From: JBIICS01 sp044238735
GTDB lineage: Bacteria > Bacteroidota > Bacteroidia > UBA4408
NCBI GenBank assembly: GCA_044238735.1
Contig: JBIICS010000043.1
Coordinates: 1 to 19,654 of the forward strand
Direction of reading: 5' to 3'
DNA length: 19,654 nucleotides
Position 1 is the stretch's first letter. Each line of letters starts with the position of its first letter. This document shows, piece by piece, positions 13,226-19,654 of the stretch. The position numbers and the translations under genes are program-made. The notes under the pieces are model-generated. The model made no database searches and was not told the origin of the DNA. It worked only from the letters and a program-made list of their open reading frames with translations.

Positions 13226-14440
13226 ATGCTGACAGAAAAAATAAAAATTGGCGTTCTTCGCGAAGAAAAATCACCCCCCGATATGCGCGTTCCCCTCACT
13301 CCTCTTACCTGCATGGAGTTACTTATGAAATACCCTGATCTCGAAATATTCATTCAACCCAGTCCTATCAGATGTTATAAGGATGATGAATATGAATCCT
13401 TCGGGCTTACCCTAAAAGAAGACCTCAGCGACTGTGATATTCTAATGGGGGTTAAAGAAGTTCCGAACGATAAATTAATTCCAGGTAAAAAATATTTCTT
13501 CTTCTCTCATACCATTAAAAAACAAGCCCATAACAAGAAATTAATGATGCAACTTATTGAAAAAAAAGTTGATATGATTGATTATGAGACGCTAACAGAC
13601 GCTTCTAACAACAGGATTATTGGATTCGGACGTTATGCCGGCATTGTGGGTGCTTACAACGGTATTTTAGGCTATGGTCGTAAATACGATTTATTTAGTA
13701 TTAAACCGGCCCACCTTTGTCGCGATCGAGCCGAAATGGAAGAAGAACTTAAAAGGGTTAAGTTACCGAATATCAAAATATGCATGACCGGCGGCGGACG
13801 CGTTGCTAACGGCGTAATCGAAACACTATCCGCCTTACGAATCCGAAAAGTAACTCCCCACGAATTTTTAACCTGCTCTTTTCGCGAGCCGGTTTATTGC
13901 CAGTTAAACACCAAAGAATATGTGGAAAGAAAAGACAACCATAACTTCGATCTGCAGGACTTCTTCGCTCATCCCGAAAATTATCAATCGATCTTTAAAG
14001 ATTATACTAAAGTAAGCGATATATATATATCCGCTCATTTTTGGGATCCGCGCTCCCCAAAAATGTTTACAAAAGAAGATATGAAAGAAAAGGATTTCCA
14101 CATCAGTGTTATTGCAGATGTTACCTGCGATATTGATGGCTCTGTTCCCTCTACTGTTCGCTCCTCTACAATAAAACAACCTTTTTACGGTTATAATCCT
14201 CAAACCGATAAAGAAGACGTGCCTTTTAATAAGGAAACGGTTACGGTTATGGCAGTTGACAATTTACCTTGCGAACTCCCCCGTGATGCCAGCGACGACT
14301 TTGGAAAAGATTTAATGGAAAGAGTGCTACCCTTTATACTGGGCTCTGATCCGGATAAAATAATAGAAAGGGCAACCATTTGCAGCAAAGGCAAGCTGCT
14401 TCCTGCTTTTGAATATTTAAGTGATTATGCATATAACTAA
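13226..14440 (+). CDS. Saccharopine/alanine dehydrogenase-type NAD(P)-dependent oxidoreductase
   Basis: 404 residues from the ATG at 13226. An open frame extends back to 13103, but that segment lies inside tmRNA and its promoter, so the later start, MLTEKIKIGVLREEK, is chosen. It matches family N-termini (ExKxxxDxRVxLTP). The N-terminal AlaDH/PNT-type domain carries Lys77 (GVKEVP) and His95 (FFSHTIKKQ), equivalent to the catalytic Lys/His pair of yeast saccharopine dehydrogenase and of alanine dehydrogenase. An NAD-binding glycine motif TGGGRVANG is at 188-196. Length and FGRYAGIVGAYNG (134-146) are closer to the lysine-forming saccharopine dehydrogenase (Lys1-like) than to bacterial alanine dehydrogenase. 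The substrate is uncertain. It probably forms a two-gene unit with the phosphomutase 12 bases downstream. Confidence 0.8.
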   Translation: MLTEKIKIGVLREEKSPPDMRVPLTPLTCMELLMKYPDLEIFIQPSPIRCYKDDEYESFGLTLKEDLSDCDILMGVKEVPNDKLIPGKKYFFFSHTIKKQAHNKKLMMQLIEKKVDMIDYETLTDASNNRIIGFGRYAGIVGAYNGILGYGRKYDLFSIKPAHLCRDRAEMEEELKRVKLPNIKICMTGGGRVANGVIETLSALRIRKVTPHEFLTCSFREPVYCQLNTKEYVERKDNHNFDLQDFFAHPENYQSIFKDYTKVSDIYISAHFWDPRSPKMFTKEDMKEKDFHISVIADVTCDIDGSVPSTVRSSTIKQPFYGYNPQTDKEDVPFNKETVTVMAVDNLPCELPRDASDDFGKDLMERVLPFILGSDPDKIIERATICSKGKLLPAFEYLSDYAYN

Positions 14441-14452
14441 ACAATTATAAAA

Positions 14453-15859
14453 ATGTCGAAAATTAAATTTGGAACCGATGGCTGGAGAGCCATAATTGCA
14501 GAAGATTTTACAGTTGAAAATGTAGCTCGTGTAACTGAAGCCATTGTAGCTTGGATGGCCAAAAACGCAAAATCGAATATTGTGGTTGTAGGACACGACT
14601 GCCGCTTTGCCGGAGAATTATTTGCTGAAACTGTAGCAAAAGTTTTAGCGTCTAACGATATAAAAGTTTATTTAGCTCAAGACTTTGTATCAACTCCCAT
14701 GGTAAGTTTAGGTGCTGTTAAATACAAAGCCGATTTAGGTATTATTATTACAGCAAGCCACAATCCTCCAGGTTACAATGGTTACAAACTTAAGGGATCG
14801 TATGGTGGGCCGCTATTACCCGAACAGGTTCAAGAAATTGAAGATATTATTCCAGCTAACGCTATAACCGACTACCGCAATTTACTGATTGAAGATTTTA
14901 TTAAGTCGGGCAAAATTGAAATTGCGCCACTGGAAGACCTATATGTAAAGCATGTAGAAGAAAATTTTGATTTGGATGCTATCCGCAACAGCGGTTTAGG
15001 ACTGGCATACGATGCCATGTACGGTGCCGGGCAAAGAGTTATGCGCCGTTTATTTCCGGACATTACCTTTTTACACTGCGATCATAATCCGGGCTTTGAA
15101 GGACAGGCTCCAGAACCTATTGCCAAAAACCTACGTCCGTTTAGCGAACTAATCCGTTTATCTGATGGAGAAATAGCCTGTGGTTTAGCTACGGATGGTG
15201 ATGCCGACAGAATTGGTTTATTTGACAAAGACGGAAGCTTTGTGGATTCTCATCACATCATTTTATTATTGATCCATTATTTAGTAAAATATAAAGGTTA
15301 TAATGGAAAAGTAGCTACAGCGTTTTCTACAACTGTTCGTATTAAGAAAATGTGCGATCACTACAATTTACCATTAGACGTGGTTAAAATTGGTTTTAAA
15401 TACATCTGCAGCATTATGATTAAGGAAGATGTATTGTTAGGCGGTGAAGAGTCGGGTGGAATTGCTATTAAAGGCCATATACCGGAGCGCGATGGAATTT
15501 GGATGGGCTTAACCATTTGGGAATTTATGGCAAAATCTGGAAAATCATTACGCGAATTAATTCAAGAGGTTTATGATATTACCGGTTCTTTTTGGTTCGA
15601 AAGAAACGATTTACACCTAACTGAAGAACTTAAAAACAAAATTATTGAAAATTGTAAATCGGGTAAATACAATCATTTTGGCAATTATAAAGTTTCCCGT
15701 TTAGAAGATTTAGATGGATTTAAGTATTTTTTTAATGATGATGAATGGTTGATGATACGAGCTTCGGGAACCGAACCAGTTTTACGTACCTATGCCGAAT
15801 CACACAATCAGGAGGAGGCATTTAAAATATTAGAAGCATTTAAAACAGTTTTAAATTAA
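14453..15859 (+). CDS. Phosphoglucomutase/phosphomannomutase family protein
   Basis: 468 residues, alpha-D-phosphohexomutase superfamily, converting 1-phospho to 6-phospho sugars through a phosphoserine intermediate. All four signature loops are present: active-site serine Ser102 in TASHNPPGYNG, the magnesium loop DGDADR (248-253), the sugar-specificity loop GEESGG (331-336), and the phosphate-binding RASGTEP (436-442). KFGTDGWR at the N-terminus is typical. GEESGG is seen in both glucose- and mannose-type enzymes, so the substrate is not decided. It starts 12 bases after the dehydrogenase stop, so co-transcription is likely, although there is no metabolic link. A strong hairpin terminator follows. 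Confidence 0.92.
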   Translation: MSKIKFGTDGWRAIIAEDFTVENVARVTEAIVAWMAKNAKSNIVVVGHDCRFAGELFAETVAKVLASNDIKVYLAQDFVSTPMVSLGAVKYKADLGIIITASHNPPGYNGYKLKGSYGGPLLPEQVQEIEDIIPANAITDYRNLLIEDFIKSGKIEIAPLEDLYVKHVEENFDLDAIRNSGLGLAYDAMYGAGQRVMRRLFPDITFLHCDHNPGFEGQAPEPIAKNLRPFSELIRLSDGEIACGLATDGDADRIGLFDKDGSFVDSHHIILLLIHYLVKYKGYNGKVATAFSTTVRIKKMCDHYNLPLDVVKIGFKYICSIMIKEDVLLGGEESGGIAIKGHIPERDGIWMGLTIWEFMAKSGKSLRELIQEVYDITGSFWFERNDLHLTEELKNKIIENCKSGKYNHFGNYKVSRLEDLDGFKYFFNDDEWLMIRASGTEPVLRTYAESHNQEEAFKILEAFKTVLN

Positions 15860-15882
15860 TAAGAACTCATCATTATTTTTAC

Positions 15883-15917
15883 AAACGAGGCAACTAATAT
15901 TGCCTCGTTTTGTTTTA
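15883..15917 (+). terminator. Rho-independent terminator of the phosphohexomutase gene
   Basis: Perfect 11-bp stem AAACGAGGCAA (15883-15893) and TTGCCTCGTTT (15900-15910), six-base loop, then TGTTTTAT. It starts 24 bases after the stop codon and ends just before the next gene. Confidence 0.88.
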
Positions 15918-15929
15918 TAAAAAAATTCA

Positions 15930-16952
15930 ATGAAAATCTTTGGCAAAAACCCATCAGGGGCACATTTAAATTCAATAAAAGAATCTCCTCAATACAAACT
16001 TGGGAGCTTTATTAACCAATCTAAAACCAATACCTTTGCCAACGGTGTAAAACCCATAGAATTAGTTAAAGATTTATTTAAAACCAATCTAAACCGAATT
16101 CCCTCCTCTCCTATTGCTTCTATTAAACAAAATATAACTACCAATCAGAAAGGAATTTATTACTATTGGTTCGGACATTCTTCCTATTTACTTATTATTA
16201 ATGGCTTTAAAATACTCATTGATCCTGTGTTTTCAGGCTATGCCTCGCCATTCTCTTTTTCAATAAAAGCATTTAAAGGAAGTAATATTTATAGCGCAGA
16301 AGATATTGGCCCTGTTGATTTATTAATCATTACCCACGATCATTACGATCATTTAGACTATGAAACTATTTTAAAATTAAAAAAACAAACTTCCAAAATA
16401 GTATGCCCACTTGGTGTTGGGTCTCACCTCAACTATTGGGGTGTAAATTCTGATTTAATAAACGAAATTGACTGGTGGAAAGATATTAAAATAAATAACG
16501 ATCTGCACATTACCGCTACACCTGCCCGTCATTTTTCTGGAAGAGGATTTAAACGTGCTCAAACTTTATGGTGTTCTTTTGTATTACAAACACCTTATGG
16601 AAATATTTTTATTGGTGGTGATTCGGGATATGATAAACACTTTAAAGAGATAAACAAATCGTTTAATGGATTTAAAGTTGCGTTTTTAGAGTGTGGTCAG
16701 TACAATACAAAATGGCCATACATTCATATGCATCCCGAAGAAACGGTAGAAGCTGCAATTGATTTAGAGGCATACTATTTACTCCCTATTCACTGGGGAA
16801 AATTTGCATTAGCGTATCATGCCTGGAATGAACCAGCAAAAAAAATTAAAGTGATTGCTCGGGAAAAAGGAATTAATGTGTCTATTCCCAAAATAGGAGA
16901 AGAAGTTAATCTGGAAAACATACTACCCCTTAATGAATGGTGGAACGATTAA
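15930..16952 (+). CDS. Metallo-beta-lactamase-fold hydrolase (NAPE-PLD/UlaG-like)
   Basis: 340 residues. The metal-binding motif HDHYDH (136-141) sits after the ITH strand, with further ligands in PARHFSGR (His201), GGDSGY (Asp231) and PIHWG (His288). The HMHPEE segment (266-271) is characteristic of N-acyl-phosphatidylethanolamine-hydrolysing phospholipase D-like enzymes. GHSSYLLIINGFKILIDPVF (82-101) is the usual MBL entry strand pair. A ~70-residue N-terminal extension precedes the fold, with no signal peptide, so it is probably cytoplasmic or membrane-peripheral. Bacterial homologues are mostly of unknown substrate; phospholipid or lactone hydrolysis is only inferred. It has its own terminator in front of it and is convergent with the epimerase gene. 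Confidence 0.87.
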   Translation: MKIFGKNPSGAHLNSIKESPQYKLGSFINQSKTNTFANGVKPIELVKDLFKTNLNRIPSSPIASIKQNITTNQKGIYYYWFGHSSYLLIINGFKILIDPVFSGYASPFSFSIKAFKGSNIYSAEDIGPVDLLIITHDHYDHLDYETILKLKKQTSKIVCPLGVGSHLNYWGVNSDLINEIDWWKDIKINNDLHITATPARHFSGRGFKRAQTLWCSFVLQTPYGNIFIGGDSGYDKHFKEINKSFNGFKVAFLECGQYNTKWPYIHMHPEETVEAAIDLEAYYLLPIHWGKFALAYHAWNEPAKKIKVIAREKGINVSIPKIGEEVNLENILPLNEWWND

Positions 16953-16967
16953 TTTTTGGAACGATTA

Positions 16968-16998
16968 AAAGCAAATTATTAATTGCTTTCAGTTTTAT
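16968..16998 (+). terminator. Probable terminator between convergent hydrolase and epimerase genes
   Basis: Arms AAAGCAA (16968-16974) and TTGCTTT (16983-16989) around an eight-base loop, followed by CAGTTTTATTTT. The stem is short but sits 15 bases after the hydrolase stop, between two converging genes. Confidence 0.5.
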
Positions 16999-17002
16999 TT
17001 TC

Positions 17003-18067
17003 TTAATCACACTCGCTTACCCTTGCCAATTTCTCCTGCGCTTCAATAATCTCTTTTAATATCATCTCTAACGAATAGCTTAGTTTCCAATCAGGATAAT
17101 CATTCATAAAAAGAGATAAATCGCTCATATAGCAAATATGATCACCAATACGATTAGTATCGTTATAGGTATAATTTAACTGATGACCGGAATATTTTTC
17201 AATTAAATCAATACACTCTAAAATAGATGCGCTGTTCGCTCTTCCTCCTCCTAAATTATAAACAGCCCCAGGCTTAGGATTTTTAATAAATACTTCGAAG
17301 GCTCTCACCACATCCTCGCTATGGATTTGATCGCGTACTTGTTTACCCTTATAACCAAATATGGTATATTGCTTACCCGTTACGGCAACTTTTACTAAGT
17401 ATGATAAAAAACCATGTAATTCAACTCCACTATGAGCAGGCCCTGTTAAGCAACCTCCTCTAAAACTTACAGTTGGCATGTTAAAATAACGTCCGTATTC
17501 TTGAGTCATAATGTCTGCTGCTGCTTTAGAAGCTCCGAACAAACTATGCTTGGTTTGATCTATCCTGCACGACTCATTAATACCATTATAAAATTTTGGA
17601 TCCTTGTAATCCCAACGTTTTTCTAATTCCACTAATTCAATCTCATTTGGACTATCACCGTATACCTTATTAGTACTCATATAAACAAATGGTGAGTCAA
17701 ATGTATATTGGCGACTGGCTTCCAAAAGGTTCATAGTACCTAAGGCATTAGTATCAAAATCTTCGAACGGTATTTTTGCAGCTAAGTCATGCGAAGGCTG
17801 AGCAGCACAATGGATGGTAGCATCGGGCTTAAAAGTTTTATACAAATTAAGAACTGCTGCTCTGTCGCGAATATCCACCTCAACATGTGTAAACTTGTAC
17901 CCTTCATTACGTAACAAATTTAAATTCCAGGTAGTATCGCCTCCATCGCCAAAAAAAAACTTACGTAAATTATTATCAACTCCAATTATTTCATAACCTA
18001 ATTTACCAAAATACCTAACAGCTTCAGACCCAATTAAACCACTAGAACCGGTTACTAAAATTTTCAT
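17003..18067 (-). CDS. NAD-dependent epimerase/dehydratase (CDP-paratose 2-epimerase-like)
   Basis: 354 residues, extended short-chain dehydrogenase fold. Nucleotide-binding GSSGLIGS (7-14), Asp31 at the end of the second strand, and STNKVYGD (131-138) are typical of sugar-nucleotide epimerases and especially of the CDP-tyvelose/paratose epimerase group. The catalytic YxxxK motif appears as FxxxK: LFGASK, with Phe177 and Lys181. By my recollection, related bacterial proteins share this Phe, so it may be a subfamily trait; this needs alignment. GKQVRDQIHSEDV (243-255) contacts the nucleotide. It is likely to act on sugar nucleotides for cell-surface polysaccharides. It is transcribed alone from a good promoter at 18091-18121, divergently from meaB. 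Confidence 0.85.
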   Translation of the reverse strand: MKILVTGSSGLIGSEAVRYFGKLGYEIIGVDNNLRKFFFGDGGDTTWNLNLLRNEGYKFTHVEVDIRDRAAVLNLYKTFKPDATIHCAAQPSHDLAAKIPFEDFDTNALGTMNLLEASRQYTFDSPFVYMSTNKVYGDSPNEIELVELEKRWDYKDPKFYNGINESCRIDQTKHSLFGASKAAADIMTQEYGRYFNMPTVSFRGGCLTGPAHSGVELHGFLSYLVKVAVTGKQYTIFGYKGKQVRDQIHSEDVVRAFEVFIKNPKPGAVYNLGGGRANSASILECIDLIEKYSGHQLNYTYNDTNRIGDHICYMSDLSLFMNDYPDWKLSYSLEMILKEIIEAQEKLARVSECD

Positions 18068-18090
18068 GTTTCAATCCTTTTAATTTGCAT

Positions 18091-18121
18091 TAAAGTTAAT
18101 AAAAACGATAGTTTTAACAAA
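18091..18121 (-). promoter_or_regulatory. Promoter of the epimerase gene
   Basis: On the minus strand TTTG (18121-18118), 19 bases, then TAACTTTA (18098-18091): both halves of the Bacteroidota promoter with only the last base of the -7 box off. The -7 box lies 23 bases before the ATG. Confidence 0.65.
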
Positions 18122-18202
18122 TGTATTTTTCCTTTAATACCAATATTTTCAGAGCCTTTTTGAATACTTCGAAGCAAAAGGGATATTTTGTATCTTAGCC
18201 AC

Positions 18203-19108
18203 ATGCTTTACAGCGACTTAATTAAAAAAGTATCGGAAGGAGATTTCAGATCCCTAGCTCGCTGTATTTCAATTGTCGAAAACGATCTTGAAGGATCGCA
18301 GGAAATCTTAAAAAATTTAAGCATTAATGAATCTCCTGTTATTGGTATAACCGGACCTCCTGGTGCAGGTAAAAGCACCTTAGTGAATACATTAATTAGT
18401 CACTATACCAAAGAAGGTAAAAAAATTGGAGTAATTGCCATTGACCCCACTTCCCCTTTTAATTACGGTTCTATATTAGGTGATCGTATCCGAATGTCGG
18501 AACACTTTAATAATCCAAATGTTTATATACGCTCATTAGCTACCCGCGGATCGTTAGGAGGCTTATCGGCTAAAACAGTTGAAATTACAGACGTGATGCG
18601 ATCTGCTAACTTTGATATGATTATAGTGGAAACCGTTGGTGTTGGACAGTCGGAAGTAGAAATTGTAGGCTTAGCAGATACAACAGTATTGGTTTTGGTC
18701 CCCGAGGCAGGTGATGAGGTACAAAGCATTAAATCGGGCATTATGGAAATAGCCGATATATTTGTTGTAAATAAAAGCGATAGGCCAGGAGCTGATTTAT
18801 ACCATAAAAATTTAGTGCAATTAATTCACGAACAACCGCTCAAAAATTGGACAGCAAAAGCCGTAAAAGCTATCGCTACAAAAAATGAAGGCATAGAAGA
18901 AATATCTGCCTACATAAACGAACACAATAAAATAGCTCACAACGAGAAGAAACCCTATTTGCTAACTGAAAAGGCATACAAATTAATTCAGGAATACAAG
19001 ATGAAAAATGTTGATAAACAGGATTTATTATCAGGTATTAACCAATCGTTAAAACAAGCTAATTTCAATCTCTATAAATTTGTAGAAGATTATCTTTCTA
19101 AAAGATGA
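18203..19108 (+). CDS. meaB: MeaB, GTPase chaperone of methylmalonyl-CoA mutase
   Basis: 301 residues from the ATG at 18203; a TTG five codons upstream is in frame but less likely. G3E-family GTPase that loads and protects the adenosylcobalamin cofactor of methylmalonyl-CoA mutase in the cytoplasm. Visible motifs: Walker A GPPGAGKST (51-59), IAIDPTSPFNYGSILGDRIRM region (79-98) with the switch residues, ETVGVGQSE (143-151) and NKSD (190-193) for guanine specificity. SLATRGSLGG (111-120) is the MeaB/ArgK hallmark. No mutase gene is visible in the window, so the partner must lie elsewhere. A possible -33 TTTG at 18159-18162 and a weak -7 at 18183-18190 would give a nearly leaderless transcript. 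Confidence 0.93.
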   Translation: MLYSDLIKKVSEGDFRSLARCISIVENDLEGSQEILKNLSINESPVIGITGPPGAGKSTLVNTLISHYTKEGKKIGVIAIDPTSPFNYGSILGDRIRMSEHFNNPNVYIRSLATRGSLGGLSAKTVEITDVMRSANFDMIIVETVGVGQSEVEIVGLADTTVLVLVPEAGDEVQSIKSGIMEIADIFVVNKSDRPGADLYHKNLVQLIHEQPLKNWTAKAVKAIATKNEGIEEISAYINEHNKIAHNEKKPYLLTEKAYKLIQEYKMKNVDKQDLLSGINQSLKQANFNLYKFVEDYLSKR

Positions 19109-19170
19109 TTTAAATCATTTTAATAGAATTATTTCTTAAGTAATATTGCGTTTAAATCTATTCTTAAAAC

Positions 19171-19654
19171 ATGAAAACGCATTTCATTTTTTTGGTGTTT
19201 TTTACCGCTTTTAATTATACCGTAATCGCACAAGACAACACTAATAAACATAAATTATTTACCCTTTTAAGTATCCAATTAAACGATGGCACAAAGCTAA
19301 AAGGTTTTCTTACTTTGGACTCTAAAGACCAAATTCAGCTAACTGATTTTAATTTAGGAAACTTAATCCTTTCTAAGGATAAAATTAACGACTTAGACTC
19401 TCTGAGAATAACAGGCGATGTTTTGCTGGAAACTATAAATAAATTCACTTATTTTGGAAGAATAATCAGCATAAACGAAAAAACTTTAACGCTTAATAAC
19501 TCCTCATTAAACAATTTTGAAATTGAATTAAATCAAATCGATAAAATAACCCCTGCCGATGCTTATGTTAACCGTAAGGGTAAGGCTTGGTTTACCAACC
19601 CAAATGCTACCCGCTATTTCTTTGCTCCGAGTGCCATACCATTAAATAAAAGAG
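19171..19654 (+). CDS. Secreted hypothetical protein (3' end beyond window)
   Basis: Open from ATG 19171 to the window end, 161 residues visible and no stop. The N-terminus is a signal peptide (MKTHFIFLVFFTAFNYTVIAQ, cleavage near residue 21). Two related beta-rich repeats follow: LSIQLNDGTKLKGFLTL... and INKFTYFGRIISINEKTLTL..., each about 45 residues and ending in a KIND/QIDKI strand. Then comes WFTNPNATRYFFAPSAIPLNK, a segment I associate with uncharacterised exported proteins of Bacteroidota, perhaps leading into a membrane beta-barrel-like part. Location periplasm or outer membrane is inferred from the signal alone. It is 62 bases after meaB, but function gives no link. Confidence 0.75.
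   Translation, partial: MKTHFIFLVFFTAFNYTVIAQDNTNKHKLFTLLSIQLNDGTKLKGFLTLDSKDQIQLTDFNLGNLILSKDKINDLDSLRITGDVLLETINKFTYFGRIISINEKTLTLNNSSLNNFEIELNQIDKITPADAYVNRKGKAWFTNPNATRYFFAPSAIPLNKR

Overview
The window looks like a chromosomal segment of a low-GC member of the Bacteroidota. Three things suggest this. A secreted protein ends in a type IX secretion sorting domain. Several genes have promoters of the Bacteroidota type (TTTG, about 19 bases, then TAnnTTTG). The gene content and the tmRNA tag (GEYNYAMAA) also fit. The genus cannot be read from the sequence.

Layout. (1) Left flank, 1-4700: the 3' end of a 3-hydroxybutyryl-CoA dehydrogenase gene with a clear terminator; then on the minus strand a T9SS-sorted beta-propeller-like secreted protein, an OsmC-type peroxiredoxin and a compact ABC-F ATPase. 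(2) Accessory block, about 4700-12730, visibly AT-richer: three Fic-domain genes on the plus strand (5432-6544, 7005-8543, 9719-10825), a minus-strand HTH antitoxin gene with a 3'-truncated AbiEii nucleotidyltransferase, two unrecognised minus-strand genes, and a family of repeats that brackets Fic genes 1 and 3. (3) Right flank, 12727-19654: tmRNA (minus), a saccharopine/alanine dehydrogenase-type oxidoreductase, a phosphohexomutase, a metallo-beta-lactamase-fold hydrolase, an NAD-dependent epimerase (minus), MeaB, and the start of a secreted protein cut by the window end.

The most interesting part is the accessory block. Fic1 and Fic3 are paralogues (Fic_N, Fic, C-terminal winged helix). 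Each is preceded by a nearly identical ~130-bp module with a 10-5-10 palindrome and followed by a GTTCGAATCCC-containing module. Beyond the shared module each promoter has its own set of inverted repeats. At Fic1 one perfect palindrome is centred on the -7 box of a textbook Bacteroidota promoter, and at Fic3 two 26-bp palindromes precede the start. All three Fic proteins keep the core Fic motif and the N-terminal inhibitory (S/T)xxxE(G/N) motif, so they should be regulated AMP-transferases. I read the block as a modular array of self-regulated Fic cassettes mixed with toxin-antitoxin remnants, placed between housekeeping genes and next to ssrA. Its function (stress response, toxin-like or defence) is not shown by the sequence. 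The repeat units also share a short conserved reading frame ending in a stop, apparently the tail of a gene that I could not identify.
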